From contig NZ_BDAW01000016.1 in NCBI RefSeq assembly GCF_001625085.1, positions 101,227-165,226 of the forward strand: DNA of 64,000 nt, in the 5' to 3' direction. This document shows, one piece after another, positions 17,404 to 26,611 of this stretch. How positions within the stretch are numbered: position 1 is the stretch's first letter; the number at the start of each line of letters is the position of its first letter. The notes below the pieces were generated by a model. That model had not been told where the DNA came from. It saw only the letters and a program-made list of their open reading frames with translations, and did not search any database. A program made the translations under genes and the position numbers. The DNA comes from Nocardia acidivorans NBRC 108247. Lineage in GTDB: Bacteria; Actinomycetota; Actinomycetes; Mycobacteriales; Mycobacteriaceae.

Positions 17404-19149
17404 TTGTCGGTCCACATCGCTAATCTCTTCCAAGTGACTTCGGGTGGTGGCGGTTCATTACGTGCTTGGCAGCGCAGGGCTCTCACCAAGTATCTGACAA
17501 CCAAGCCTCGAGACTTCCTTGCTGTCGCCACGCCGGGTGCGGGTAAGACGACTTTCGCGCTGCGCGTGGCGGCCGAACTGCTCGCCGACCGCACCATCGA
17601 CCAGGTGACGGTGGTGGCTCCCACCGAGCATCTGAAGCATCAGTGGGCCGGATCGGCGCAGCGGCTCGGGATCCAACTGGACTCGAACTTCTCCAATTCC
17701 ACCGGGTCCACCTCCTCCGATTACCACGGTGTGGTGGTGACCTATGCCCAGGTGGCCTCGCATCCGTTCAAGCATCGGGTGCGCACCGAGAACCGCCGCA
17801 CGCTGGTCATCATGGACGAGATCCATCACACCGGTGATGCCAAGAGCTGGGGCGAGGCGGTCGAGGAGGCGTTCGGGGATGCCACCCGAAGACTCGCGCT
17901 CACCGGTACGCCCTTCCGCAGCGATGATTCGAAGATCCCGTTCATCACCTATGAGGCCGATGAATCGGGCTTCGAGAAATCCAAGGCCGATCACACCTAC
18001 GGCTACTCCGAGGCGCTCGCCGACGGCGTGGTGCGCCCCGTGGTCTTCCTCGCCTACTCCGGTGAGGCGCATTGGCGGGACAGCGCCGGCGATGAGTACT
18101 CCGCCCGCCTGGGTGAGCCGCTGAACGCCGAACAGACCGCCCGCGCATGGCGCACCGCCCTGGACCCCGCGGGTGACTGGATGTCCAAGGTGCTCACCGC
18201 CGCCGACACCCGGCTGCGGCAGTTGCGCGCCACCGGTATGCCCGATGCGGGCGGTCTGGTCATCGCCACCGATCAGGACAAGGCGCGCGACTACGCCGAA
18301 CTGCTCGAACATATTTCGGGCACCAAACCGACCGTGGTGCTCTCGGACGATCCGCAGTCCTCGAGTCGCATCGGTGAGTTCAGCGAGAGCACCGATCCGT
18401 GGATGGTCGCGGTGCGCATGGTCTCCGAGGGCGTCGACGTCCCGCGCCTGGCGGTCGGCGTCTACGCCACCAGCGCCTCCACCCCGCTGTACTTCGCGCA
18501 GGCCATCGGTCGTTTCGTGCGTGCCCGCAAGGCCGGTGAGACCGCGAGTGTCTTCCTGCCCTCGGTGCCGGTGCTGCTGGATCTGGCCGCGCAGCTCGAG
18601 GTGCAGCGCGATCACGTCATCGGCAAACCGCATCGTGAGAAGAACGAACTCGACGACGAACTGCTCATCGACGCCAACAAGCAGAAGGACGAGCCCGGCG
18701 AGGAGGAGAAGAAGTTCATCGCGCTGGCCGCGGATGCCGAACTGGATCAGGTCATCTACGACGGCGATTCCTTCGGCACCGCCACCTTCTCCGGCAGCGA
18801 TGAGGAGGCCGACTACCTCGGCATCCCCGGCCTGCTCGACGCCGACCAGATGCGCGCCCTGCTCCGCGACCGCCAAACCCGCCAGCTCCAGGACCGCACG
18901 GCCGAATCCGCCCGCACCGCAACCCTGCCCACCAATGCCGCCTCGGCCGAGCGCGCCGCCACCGCCGACCGCCTCGGCGAACTCCGCCGTGAACTCAACA
19001 GCCTGGTCGCCATGCACCACCACCGCACGGGCAAACCGCACGGCGTCATCCACGGCGACCTACGTCGCGAATGCGGCGGTCCCCCCACCGCCCTGGCCAC
19101 CGCCGACCAACTTACCGAGCGCATCGCGGTCCTGCGCCGCACCAGCTGA
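17404..19149 (+). CDS. DEAD/DEAH-box superfamily 2 helicase
   Basis: A 581-residue helicase with ATPGAGKTTFALRVA (Walker A), VVAPTEHLKHQW (Ia), IMDEIHHTG (DEIH box), LALTGTPFR (motif III), a helicase C domain with MVSEGVDVPRLAVGVYAT, and motif VI AQAIGRFVRARK. The C-terminal 150 residues are charged and coiled, ending in a helical region (GELRRELNSLVAMHHH). Start is TTG 17404 or, equally possible, GTG 17434. Substrate unknown; members are conserved in Mycobacteriales close to the sigA/sigB region. Confidence 0.85.
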   Translation: MSVHIANLFQVTSGGGGSLRAWQRRALTKYLTTKPRDFLAVATPGAGKTTFALRVAAELLADRTIDQVTVVAPTEHLKHQWAGSAQRLGIQLDSNFSNSTGSTSSDYHGVVVTYAQVASHPFKHRVRTENRRTLVIMDEIHHTGDAKSWGEAVEEAFGDATRRLALTGTPFRSDDSKIPFITYEADESGFEKSKADHTYGYSEALADGVVRPVVFLAYSGEAHWRDSAGDEYSARLGEPLNAEQTARAWRTALDPAGDWMSKVLTAADTRLRQLRATGMPDAGGLVIATDQDKARDYAELLEHISGTKPTVVLSDDPQSSSRIGEFSESTDPWMVAVRMVSEGVDVPRLAVGVYATSASTPLYFAQAIGRFVRARKAGETASVFLPSVPVLLDLAAQLEVQRDHVIGKPHREKNELDDELLIDANKQKDEPGEEEKKFIALAADAELDQVIYDGDSFGTATFSGSDEEADYLGIPGLLDADQMRALLRDRQTRQLQDRTAESARTATLPTNAASAERAATADRLGELRRELNSLVAMHHHRTGKPHGVIHGDLRRECGGPPTALATADQLTERIAVLRRTS

Positions 19150-19252
19150 GCAACGTCCCGCGCCGCACCGGACCCGACCCGTTGCCGCGGCTGTTGCCGG
19201 GCGTCGACGGGTCGGCGACCGCTGCTCGGCATCTGCCGAAACCCGGCCGATC

Positions 19253-19567
19253 TCAGGCGGTTTCGGAGCCGACGACCTCCAGCTCCACCTGGAACGAATC
19301 CCCGACATCGAGCCCCTCGGCCACGCGCACCGGCTTCTTCATCGGCAGCATGTAGGTCCCCGCCTTGCGGTTGGGAAACAGCGAGGTAGCCCATTTGCTC
19401 CCACCCACGGTGACCCGCACCCGCACCGACCCGAACCCCGCCGCCCGATGCCCATGCTCCTGCTCGATCTCATCGGCCACCTCCTCCGGCAGGCTGGTGA
19501 AATACCACGACGCGGGCCCCTCCCACACCCATAGCTCACCGGTGAACGCGTACCGCGAAGTCGACAT
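19253..19567 (-). CDS. DUF1905 protein
   Basis: A 104-residue protein of the DUF1905 beta-barrel family: YAFTGELWVWEGPASWYFTS, then SKWATSLFPNRKAGTYMLPM and KKPVRVAEGLDVGD, the usual three conserved blocks. The start is taken at ATG 19565-19567 because homology begins there. Family members are small cytoplasmic proteins, sometimes fused to a YdeI/OmpD-associated domain; no activity is established. Confidence 0.85.
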   Translation of the reverse strand: MSTSRYAFTGELWVWEGPASWYFTSLPEEVADEIEQEHGHRAAGFGSVRVRVTVGGSKWATSLFPNRKAGTYMLPMKKPVRVAEGLDVGDSFQVELEVVGSETA

Positions 19568-19605
19568 ACGCCAGACCGTAATCCAGCGGCACGACACCAA
19601 CCCGA

Positions 19606-19755
19606 CTACTTCTCACAGGCGATGCCGTCGCCATCCCCGTCGAACCGGCTGCTGTACCCCGGATCGCCGCGATGCAGTGGTGCCGCACCCGCCGCCCGGG
19701 GCATCGGCGCAACTCCGATCGGCCACAGGGTATGCGCGAGCTGTGCCCGTTTCAT
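19606..19755 (-). CDS. Short excalibur-domain protein coupled to DUF1992 gene
   Basis: The C-terminus (APLHRGDPGYSSRFDGDGDG, then IACEK) is an excalibur calcium-binding domain with the DxDxDG loop. ATG 19753-19755 overlaps the stop of the preceding DUF1992 gene (ATGA), giving a 49-residue product. Most excalibur proteins are exported and carry a signal peptide and a conserved Cys; this one has neither, so it may be a cut-down relic kept in frame by the overlap. Confidence 0.6.
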   Translation of the reverse strand: MKRAQLAHTLWPIGVAPMPRAAGAAPLHRGDPGYSSRFDGDGDGIACEK

Positions 19756-20240
19756 CGGCCGCGCACGCGCCGCCACCACGACCGTTTCGCGCGCGGTTCG
19801 ACCGGTTCGGCTGGCGCACTGGGGTTTTCGGCTGACCGTTCGGTTTCCCGTGCCGCGCGCCATTTGGCCACCACCTCGTCCGCGCGCACCGGGCCGATTG
19901 GCACGTTCGGGCCGCCGGGGGAGCGGAGCCAGCGGATGATTCGTTCGTTGAGTTCGGTGACAGCGTCGCGGACGGCGCGTTCGGTGGGGAGTTGGGCGAC
20001 GGTTCGGTCGATGCGTTCGCGGTCGCGGCGCAGGACTATGTGTTCGGGCAGCAGGGCGTCATTGCCGATTCCCTCGCGTTGCAGGAGGTTTCGGACCCAC
20101 CAGTTCTCGTCATCCATACCGGGCGGAATGGGTTTTCCCGCACCGGGCAGCTGTCCGAATTCGCCCCGATCGATGGCCTCTCGAATCTGCTTGTCTATCC
20201 AGGATTCGAAGGTGAGATCGGGCGGTTTGCGCTCGGTCAC
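19752..20240 (-). CDS. DUF1992 (DnaJ-homologue subfamily C member 28-like) protein
   Basis: A 162-residue protein. The block FESWIDKQIREAIDRGEFGQ followed by LPGAGKPIPPGMDDENWWV is the DUF1992 signature found in bacterial YhdN-like proteins and human DNAJC28. The rest is a helical segment and a basic tail (AKRSWWRRVRGR). Start GTG 20240. Function unknown. Confidence 0.88.
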   Translation of the reverse strand: MTERKPPDLTFESWIDKQIREAIDRGEFGQLPGAGKPIPPGMDDENWWVRNLLQREGIGNDALLPEHIVLRRDRERIDRTVAQLPTERAVRDAVTELNERIIRWLRSPGGPNVPIGPVRADEVVAKWRAARETERSAENPSAPAEPVEPRAKRSWWRRVRGR

Positions 20241-20293
20241 ACCTCAATACTACCGACTGTCGGAGACCGCCGGGTGGACAGAACGAGGATGCG

Positions 20294-20548
20294 TTACCCG
20301 CGCAAGTAGCGGGCCGGGGAGACCCCGACCTCGCGGTGGAAGGCGGCGATATACGCGCTGGGAGTGGCGTAACCGACTCGTTCAGCGATCCGGGCGATGG
20401 GCAGGCCCGCGGCCAGCAGGGGGAGTGAGGCGGCCGGCCGGAGCTGGGTTCGCCACCGGCCGAAGGTAATCCCCATCCCGCCCGCGACCCTGACCGAGAG
20501 CACCCGCGGCGGTTTCACCGATATCGACATCGACACCGGCGCAACCAT
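20294..20548 (-). pseudogene. AraC-family regulator, C-terminal HTH remnant
   Basis: Only the DNA-binding end of an AraC regulator remains: GITFGRWRTQLRPAASLPLL and RIAERVGYATPSAYIAAFHR, ending VGVSPARYLRG. The N-terminal domain and first helix-turn-helix are missing; the 25 residues before the homology do not look like AraC protein, and the SWIM gene begins only 24 bases further on. It is probably a deletion remnant. Confidence 0.7.
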
Positions 20549-20572
20549 GTTCCGCTTCCGCGCCCGCCGCCC

Positions 20573-21133
20573 CTACGCCACCGGCACCTCGAAATAGGCC
20601 GCCGGATCCAGTGAGCTCAGCGGCGTCCAGCGGGCCGGATGCGATTGCGCACCCGCCACCTCGGTGGTCCCACCGCTCCGGAACCCCTGCAATTCCAGTG
20701 CCAGCCAGGGTGTTTCATCGACCTGTCGGGCCAGGGCGTAACACGTGGCCAGGTAGTGCAGGCAGCGCTCGTTGCGAGCCCGGCAGGAGCAGTCCGCCCG
20801 CGCGATCCGCGGTGCGATACCGATGCCGTGCTCGGCGATCGCCGCCCGATGCTCATCGGTCAGCGTGAGCGCGTCCGCCGGAATCAGTTGTGCGATAGCC
20901 GCGATGGTCGGCGCGGAGAGCGGGACCAGTTCCACATACGTCACCGACGCTTCCGACCCGCGATGAATCGTGGCTCGCACCATGGTGTTCTCGATCTCGG
21001 TCCGCACCAGGCCATTGCCCGCGATGCTGCGTGCGCGCGGCAGCATCGGTTCGGGCTTGTCCATTTTCAATGGTTGCGCCAGCCGCACCCAATCCTTGCC
21101 CCAGCTGGTGTATCCGAAGTCGTTGTCGGGCAT
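20573..21133 (-). CDS. SWIM zinc-finger protein partner of the SNF2 helicase
   Basis: A 186-residue protein with a SWIM motif CxCx(n)CxH (ADCSCRARNERCLHYLATCY). The N-terminus FGYTSWGKDWVRLAQPL is the usual start of this family. SWIM proteins of this type occur next to a SNF2-family helicase and probably help it bind DNA or protein. The helicase stop at 21135 lies one base before this ATG (21133), so the two are co-translated. Confidence 0.85.
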   Translation of the reverse strand: MPDNDFGYTSWGKDWVRLAQPLKMDKPEPMLPRARSIAGNGLVRTEIENTMVRATIHRGSEASVTYVELVPLSAPTIAAIAQLIPADALTLTDEHRAAIAEHGIGIAPRIARADCSCRARNERCLHYLATCYALARQVDETPWLALELQGFRSGGTTEVAGAQSHPARWTPLSSLDPAAYFEVPVA

Positions 21134-21134
21134 C

Positions 21135-22940
21135 TCAGTTCGCTCGCTTTCGACGCAGGAGTTCGAATAGTCGGTCGTCATCGAGGCGGGCGAGGGCGGC
21201 GATCCCGGCGGTATCGGTGAGATCGGTCAATGCCGACTTGCGATCGTGCATTCCCGCGATGTGCTCCTCGATGGTGGTCCCCGAGGTCAGCGTGGTGACG
21301 GTGACCGTGCGGGTCTGCCCGATCCGATGCGCGCGGTCCGAGGCCTGCGCCTCGACCGCCGGATTCCACCAGCGGTCGAAGTGGATGACATCGGCGGCGC
21401 GGGTCAGGGTGAGGCCCGTACCCGCCGCTCGCAGGCTCAGCACCAATACCGGTGGCCCGTCCGGGGATTGGAAGTCCCGCACGATCTCCCCGCGCTGCGC
21501 CTGATTCAGCCCGCCGTGGAAGAACGGCGCGGTGATGCCGAGTTCCTCGGCGCAGTACCGCACCAGCAGTTCCCCGGTGCGCCGGTACTGGGTGAACACC
21601 AGCGTCGGCGCGTCATTGGCCACATTGGCGGCCAGAATGTCCGCGCACACATCGAATTTGCCCGAGCGCCCGGCCAATTCGTCCAGATCCCCGCTGATCA
21701 GCCCCGGGTGATTGCACACCTGCTTGAGCTCGGTCAGCACCGACAGCAGCCGGGTATGCCGCTGCCCGCCGGATCCGAACCCCTCCTGCTCGGCCCGATC
21801 GAGCAGCCGGTCATAGACCCGCTCCTGCTCCCGGGTGAGGTCGCAGACCAGATCGGTGTGAATCTTGGGCGGCAGCGTCCCGGCCACCTCGGCCTTGCGC
21901 CGTGCCAGCACCACCGGTTCGATGGCATCGCGCAATCGCAGCACCGCGGGCGCGGACCCCTCGCTGATCGGCCGCACGAACCTGCGCCGGAACTGCGTCT
22001 TATGCGTGAACTCGTGCGGCACAACCAGGTTGAGCAGCGCCCACAACTCCTCGAGATTGTTCTCCACGGGCGTACCGGTCAATGCCACCCGCGCCTGGGC
22101 CCGAATGCCCCGCGCCGCCTTGGACACCTGTGTGCGCGGATTCTTCAACACCTGCGCCTCGTCGAATACGACGCTCGCCCACTGCGTTCCGGTCAGCGCC
22201 GGGCCATGCCCGCGCAGCGTCGGATATCCGGTGACCACCACGGTCCCGGCCTGCGCCTGCGGCGGCCCGCCGCCCCGCCACGCGACGGCCGCGAGTTCGG
22301 GCGCGAATCGTTCGATCTCATGCACCCAGTTGCCCACGAGCGATGTCGGACACACCACCAGTTGTGGTCCGTCGGCGATCCGCCCGAGCAGGTATCCGAT
22401 GGCCTGCACGGTCTTGCCCAAACCCATCTCGTCGGCGAGCACGGCGCCCCCGTGCGCGGCCGTGGTCTCATGCAGCCAGGTGATGCCGCGGGCCTGGTAG
22501 GGCCGCAGTTCGGCCTTCAAGCCGCTGCGCAGCTCGGTGCCCAGCGCGAGGGTGTCCCGCAGCGCCCGCACGGCCCGAGCGGCCGTCACGATGGCATTGC
22601 CGCCCGCATTGGGCACCGCGTGCGCCGCGACCGGCAGGGCGGCCGGCTCCCCGTTCAGCACGGCCCGCCAGCTCAGCGCCGACGAACCGGGCTCGTTCAG
22701 GGTGAGCCCCGGGAACCGCTCGGGCTCGACCAGCAGGCAGGGCACCTCGCGCACCGCGAACCCCGCACCCTCGGGAATCGCCAGCGGGATCGCATCCGAT
22801 TCCCCTTCGAGCTCCGGCGGCGCGCCGGGAGCCGACGCGCTCCAACTCCAGAGCGCGAACATATGCCGATCGGGCAGGTAGGTGGCGTGTGTGGCGGACA
22901 GGACGCTCTCCTCCGATGCGTGGAACCCACCCCGAGACAC
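21135..22940 (-). CDS. SNF2/Rad54-family helicase (HelZ-like)
   Basis: A 601-residue helicase: ADEMGLGKTVQAIGYL (Walker A), VVCPTSLVGNW (Ia), FDEAQVLKN (DEAQ box), LTGTPVENN (III), VFTQYRRTGELL (IV), SLRAAGTGLTLTRAADVIHF (V) and DRAHRIGQTR (VI). These fit bacterial SNF2 proteins (HepA/HelZ-like) that translocate on double-stranded DNA. It is shorter than HelZ-type proteins of about 1000 residues, because the N-terminal region is reduced to about 145 residues. Start GTG 22940 is tentative. Confidence 0.88.
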   Translation of the reverse strand: MSRGGFHASEESVLSATHATYLPDRHMFALWSWSASAPGAPPELEGESDAIPLAIPEGAGFAVREVPCLLVEPERFPGLTLNEPGSSALSWRAVLNGEPAALPVAAHAVPNAGGNAIVTAARAVRALRDTLALGTELRSGLKAELRPYQARGITWLHETTAAHGGAVLADEMGLGKTVQAIGYLLGRIADGPQLVVCPTSLVGNWVHEIERFAPELAAVAWRGGGPPQAQAGTVVVTGYPTLRGHGPALTGTQWASVVFDEAQVLKNPRTQVSKAARGIRAQARVALTGTPVENNLEELWALLNLVVPHEFTHKTQFRRRFVRPISEGSAPAVLRLRDAIEPVVLARRKAEVAGTLPPKIHTDLVCDLTREQERVYDRLLDRAEQEGFGSGGQRHTRLLSVLTELKQVCNHPGLISGDLDELAGRSGKFDVCADILAANVANDAPTLVFTQYRRTGELLVRYCAEELGITAPFFHGGLNQAQRGEIVRDFQSPDGPPVLVLSLRAAGTGLTLTRAADVIHFDRWWNPAVEAQASDRAHRIGQTRTVTVTTLTSGTTIEEHIAGMHDRKSALTDLTDTAGIAALARLDDDRLFELLRRKRAN

Positions 22941-23092
22941 ACAAAACCCGTTTTGCGCAAGTCCGGGTGGGAAAACCGGGCAACGGGCGGGCCCGTGAGG
23001 GACCGCCCGTTGCTTGGGGTAATTCTGTTGGGAAGATTCAGTTTTCGAGCGGACCCCCCGGGCCGATATACGAACCCGAGGTGGAGGAGCTG

Positions 23093-23287
23093 TTACAGCG
23101 CCGGTGCCGACTCCGTATCGATCACGGCTTCGAGCTCACGGAGACGATCCATGTGCTCATTGGCGTGATGCTGGCAGAAGAGCAACTCACCACCCGCGGG
23201 AAGGGTTGCACGCACGCGCGCAGCCGCCCCGCAGCGGTCACAACGATCGACCGCGGTCAGTGGGGTGCTAGTCAGGGTTCCTGGCAT
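23093..23287 (-). CDS. Small zinc-ribbon-like protein (DUF7455)
   Basis: A 64-residue protein: DRCDRCGAAARVRATLPAGG and LLFCQHHANEH. A CxxC and a CxHH pair suggest one zinc site. Widely conserved in Mycobacteriales near sigA/sigB (family DUF7455). A strong GGAGGAG ribosome site precedes ATG 23287. It has an unusually long, structured upstream leader. Function unknown. Confidence 0.82.
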   Translation of the reverse strand: MPGTLTSTPLTAVDRCDRCGAAARVRATLPAGGELLFCQHHANEHMDRLRELEAVIDTESAPAL

Positions 23288-23633
23288 GACTCCTCCGTCC
23301 TGGCTCCGAGTGCTCGCACACCCTTCGCCTGGTGTGGGGCTCGCGATCCACTTCGCGAGCTCGCTACCGCTACTTCCCAGCAGTGGTTGATGACTACTCT
23401 GTCAGACGTTCGAGGCGAGGTCTTTGTTCCCGAGGAGTTTCCCGTGTGTTTTGCCTAACAGACCTGGGATTTCGCTGAAAGCGAACAGGGCCGCGCCGCT
23501 CCCCGTGGAGTCCTTGGAACTACCCACCTAATACGCTGATCGAGTTGTCTATCGGGAGACTACCCGGGGGCACTGACACTCACACTCCGATTGGATAACC
23601 CTCCGAGTTCGATCTGCACACGCTCGGCAACGC
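23288..23633 (-). promoter_or_regulatory. Structured leader/promoter region of the small zinc-ribbon gene
   Basis: 346 bases without a gene. Read as the 5' region of the minus-strand gene, it contains a perfect 8-bp hairpin at 23339-23346/23353-23360 (GCTCGCGA, 6-nt loop), a 6-bp one around 23317-23336 (CACACC/GGTGTG) and a short TTCGCT/AGCGAA hairpin near 23473-23487. No clear -10/-35 pair was identified. The arrangement suggests post-transcriptional control or RNA stability. Confidence 0.45.
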
Positions 23634-25439
23634 TCACAGCCACGAGGGGTTCAGATCGAGGGTGGCGCGATCACGCGAGTCCAGCAGATCGAACATCGCG
23701 CCCGTGCGCGGCAGCTCCCACCGGAAGAAGTATCCCGCCGCCGCGCGCTTGCCGAGCCCGAAGCTGTCGCCGCCCGCCGCGAGTGCCGTTGCGGCCATGG
23801 CCTGTTCGAGCCAGATCCAGGACAGCGTCACATGGCCGAAGGCCTCGAGGTAGACGGCGGAGTTGGCCAGCGCGGTCTCGGCGTCACCGTCGCGCCACAG
23901 GCCCGCGGTGGTGGCGGCCAGGCGGCCCGCCGCGGTCTCCAGGGCGTCGGCGTACCCGCTGAGCTCGGCATCGCCGGTGGCGTGGGCGGTGGCGACGGTG
24001 GCGGCCATGCGGGTGAGCAGGGCGGTCAGGGCCGCGCCCTGGTCGAGGGTGACCTGGCGGCCGAGCAGGTCCATACTCTGAATGCCGTGTGTGCCCTCGT
24101 GAATGGGGTTGAGGCGATTGTCGCGGTAATGCTGTTCGACGTCGTAGTCGCGGGTGTAGCCCGCACCCCCGTGCACCTGGATCGCCAGGTCGTTGGCCCG
24201 CAGGCACCACTGGCTGGGCCAGCTCTTGGCGATGGGGGTGAGGATGCGCAGCAGGGTGGCGGCCTCGGTGCGCTCGGATTCGGTTGTGGCGGTGTGCTGT
24301 TCGTCGACCAGGCGACCGCAGTAGAACTGTAGCGCCAGCGCGCCTTCGACATAGGACTTCTGGGCCAGCAGCATGCGGCGCACGTCCGGGTGATCGACGA
24401 TGGGCACCTGCGGGCCGCCCTTCGCGCCGAGCGGACGGCCCTGCGGGCGATTGCGGGCATAGTCCAGGGACTTGAGATAGCCGGTGTAGCCCAGGGCGGT
24501 GGCGGCCAGACCGACGCTGATGCGCGCCTCGTTCATCATCGTGAACATCTGTGCCAGACCGTGATTCGGCTCGCCCACCAGATAGCCGATCGCGCCGGGC
24601 TGTCCGCCGGGGGTGAAGTTGCCGTCGCCGAAGACCGGGGCGGTATTGACCGTGCCGCGCCAGCCCATCTTGTGATTGATGCCCGCGAGCGCCACATCAT
24701 TGCGCACGGTCGGCCGATCCTGGTCGTCCGCAAGGAATTTCGGCACGATGAACAGCGAGATGCCGCGGGTGCCCTCCGGCGCGCCAGGAATGCGGGCCAG
24801 TACCAGGTGGACGATATTCTCCGAAAGTTCGTGGTCCCCACCGGAAATCCACATCTTGCGGCCGAAGATCCGGTACGAGCCGTCGTCCCGCGGTACCGCG
24901 CGGGTGGTGATATCGGCCAGGCTGGATCCGGCGTGCGGCTCGGACAGCGCCATGGTGCCGAGGCTGCGCCCGTCCAGCATGGGCCGTACGAAACGGTCGA
25001 TCTGCTCCGGACTGCCGTGCGTGGCAAGCAGATTCGCATTGCCGGTGGTGAGCATCGGATAGGCGGCGGTGCCCGCGTTGGCGGCGTGGAACCAGGCCAT
25101 GCACGCGGTGTAGACCACATGCGGCAGCTGCATCCCGCCGATGTCGTAATCCATTGCCGCGCCGATCATTCCGGCATCGGCGAAGGCTTTCACCGCCTTG
25201 CCGACGGCGGGGATGATGTGCACCCGCTCACCGTCGAACTCGGGTTCGCGCAGATCGTTCTCGCGATTGTGCGGGGCGAAATAGGTGGTCGCCAGGTCCT
25301 GGCACAGCCGCAGCACCTGGTCGAAGGTGTCGCGGGAGTGGTCGGCGAAGCGTTCGCGACCGGTCAGGGACTCCACATCCAGCCAGTCGTAGAGCAGGAA
25401 CTCGATATCGCGGGCGGACATGATCACGGACGGGTTCAT
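23634..25439 (-). CDS. Acyl-CoA dehydrogenase (FadE family)
   Basis: A 601-residue FAD enzyme for the first step of acyl-CoA beta-oxidation. The FAD/substrate signature is GTMALSEPHAGSSLADITT, and the C-terminal catalytic Glu lies in LNPIHEGTHGIQSMDLLGR, the position found in AidB-like and FadE5-like long members. QVHGGAGYTRDYDVEQHYRD is also conserved. The length fits the larger actinobacterial group with an extra C-terminal helical domain. ATG 25439 is preceded by GAGGAA and, just further upstream, by a 10-bp inverted repeat. Confidence 0.92.
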   Translation of the reverse strand: MNPSVIMSARDIEFLLYDWLDVESLTGRERFADHSRDTFDQVLRLCQDLATTYFAPHNRENDLREPEFDGERVHIIPAVGKAVKAFADAGMIGAAMDYDIGGMQLPHVVYTACMAWFHAANAGTAAYPMLTTGNANLLATHGSPEQIDRFVRPMLDGRSLGTMALSEPHAGSSLADITTRAVPRDDGSYRIFGRKMWISGGDHELSENIVHLVLARIPGAPEGTRGISLFIVPKFLADDQDRPTVRNDVALAGINHKMGWRGTVNTAPVFGDGNFTPGGQPGAIGYLVGEPNHGLAQMFTMMNEARISVGLAATALGYTGYLKSLDYARNRPQGRPLGAKGGPQVPIVDHPDVRRMLLAQKSYVEGALALQFYCGRLVDEQHTATTESERTEAATLLRILTPIAKSWPSQWCLRANDLAIQVHGGAGYTRDYDVEQHYRDNRLNPIHEGTHGIQSMDLLGRQVTLDQGAALTALLTRMAATVATAHATGDAELSGYADALETAAGRLAATTAGLWRDGDAETALANSAVYLEAFGHVTLSWIWLEQAMAATALAAGGDSFGLGKRAAAGYFFRWELPRTGAMFDLLDSRDRATLDLNPSWL

Positions 25440-25452
25440 GATTCCTCGAACG

Positions 25453-25479
25453 GTCGGGTACGGATGGTTCGTACCCGAC
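25453..25479. promoter_or_regulatory. 10-bp inverted repeat upstream of the acyl-CoA dehydrogenase
   Basis: GTCGGGTACG / CGTACCCGAC with a 7-nt spacer, perfect. It lies 14 bases before the fadE start and 47 bases after the AraC gene stop. It could be a repressor operator or a terminator for the AraC transcript. Confidence 0.55.
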
Positions 25480-25525
25480 GGTCTACCAGATCGGTGCGCC
25501 CCCGCCGGCGCTCAGCGGGGCGGGT

Positions 25526-26560
25526 TCAGGAGCGCACCGAGGTGCGGCCGCGATGCAGGCGGCCGAAATGTCCCGGTGACTGGCCCTTCCAGGTGCGGAA
25601 GGCCGAGGCGAACGCCGACACGCTGGAGTAGCCGAGCCGCTCGGCCGCCTGTTCGACGGTGAGCCCGGCGATGAGCAGTTCCTCCGCGAGCAGGCCGACG
25701 GTCTCGGTGCTGAGTTCGCGGAAGGTGGTGCCCTCCTCGGAGAGGCGGCGGCGCAGGGTGCGCACGCTGACATCCAGATCCGCGGCAATGCGCGCCTGAT
25801 CCGCCGAGCCGCCGTGCCGGATGAGCAGTTGACGCACCCGTCCGCTCAGACCGGTGCGGCTGTGCCTGCTCTCCATCAGGTCGTTGCACTGCTGTTCGTA
25901 GAAGCGGGCGGTGGACATATTCGCCTGCGGCAGTGGGGTTTGCAGGGTTGCTGCCTGAAAGCTGATGCGGGACTGCGGCATCGAGAACGCCACCTCCTCG
26001 ACGCCGAAGACCGCGCCGAACATCTCGTAGATGGGATGGGCCTCGACATAGAGCTCCACCCGCACCGCGGGAAGGCGCATGGGCAGCAGATCCTGCTGGA
26101 TGGTGGCGATGGCGGCGAGATCGCGTTCGAGGGTGAAGCGGCGGATGTCCGGCGGTAGGGCGCTGTCATCGCGCACCACCGCCACCTCGGTGCCCATATC
26201 CTCGATGTAATGGTGCGCGGCGGTGAAGGACAGATCGGCGTAGCGCAGCGCGATATCCATGGCCGCACGCAGATTCGCCGCGCTCATCAGCGCGAAGCCG
26301 AGCACGCCCATCGAGGGCGGATGACACAGCAGCCCGGCCAGCAGGCCCAGGCCGGGCTCATCCTCGATGCCCGCGACCACATTGCGCATGATCGAGAATT
26401 CCTGGCCCAGAGTGATTTCCGTGGAGGGGTCGCGCAGATCCGCTTCGCCGATACCGGTTTCATGCAAAACCGACCGTATGGTGAGCCCGCGACCCAGGGC
26501 GAAGTCGGCCAGCAGGGCGGTGCTGGTGATGGACCGCAGTTGCGCCAACTCTTCCGTCAC
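25526..26560 (-). CDS. AraC-family transcriptional regulator (OruR/ArgR-like, Arabinose_bd-type N-domain)
   Basis: A 344-residue regulator with a 230-residue N-terminal ligand domain of the PF12625 type (LGLLAGLLCHPPSMGVLGFA) and a C-terminal AraC helix-turn-helix (ARIAADLDVSVRTLRRRLSE and AAERLGYSSVSAFASAFRTW). It lies between an acyl-CoA dehydrogenase on the same strand and a divergent ALDH-like gene; either could be its target. Start GTG 26560. Confidence 0.88.
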   Translation of the reverse strand: MTEELAQLRSITSTALLADFALGRGLTIRSVLHETGIGEADLRDPSTEITLGQEFSIMRNVVAGIEDEPGLGLLAGLLCHPPSMGVLGFALMSAANLRAAMDIALRYADLSFTAAHHYIEDMGTEVAVVRDDSALPPDIRRFTLERDLAAIATIQQDLLPMRLPAVRVELYVEAHPIYEMFGAVFGVEEVAFSMPQSRISFQAATLQTPLPQANMSTARFYEQQCNDLMESRHSRTGLSGRVRQLLIRHGGSADQARIAADLDVSVRTLRRRLSEEGTTFRELSTETVGLLAEELLIAGLTVEQAAERLGYSSVSAFASAFRTWKGQSPGHFGRLHRGRTSVRS

Positions 26561-26597
26561 TCAGGCATACTCGCAAACTTTTGGCTTCCCCGGGCCG

Positions 26598-26611
26598 TTA
26601 CCGGCCGGTAA
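26598..26611. promoter_or_regulatory. 14-bp perfect palindrome in the AraC/ALDH divergent promoter region
   Basis: TTACCGGCCGGTAA is a perfect palindrome in the 126-base gap between the AraC regulator and the ALDH-like gene. It looks like a dimer-binding operator; the binding protein is unknown. Confidence 0.5.

Noticed and set aside
17458..19053. Long open frame opposite the DEAD/DEAH helicase (about 531 codons)
   Set aside because: Antisense shadow produced by strong G/C third-position bias; the plus-strand protein has clear helicase motifs, and the antisense translation has none.
21246..23168. 640-codon frame opposite the SNF2 helicase
   Set aside because: Shadow frame; the helicase motifs are all on the minus strand.
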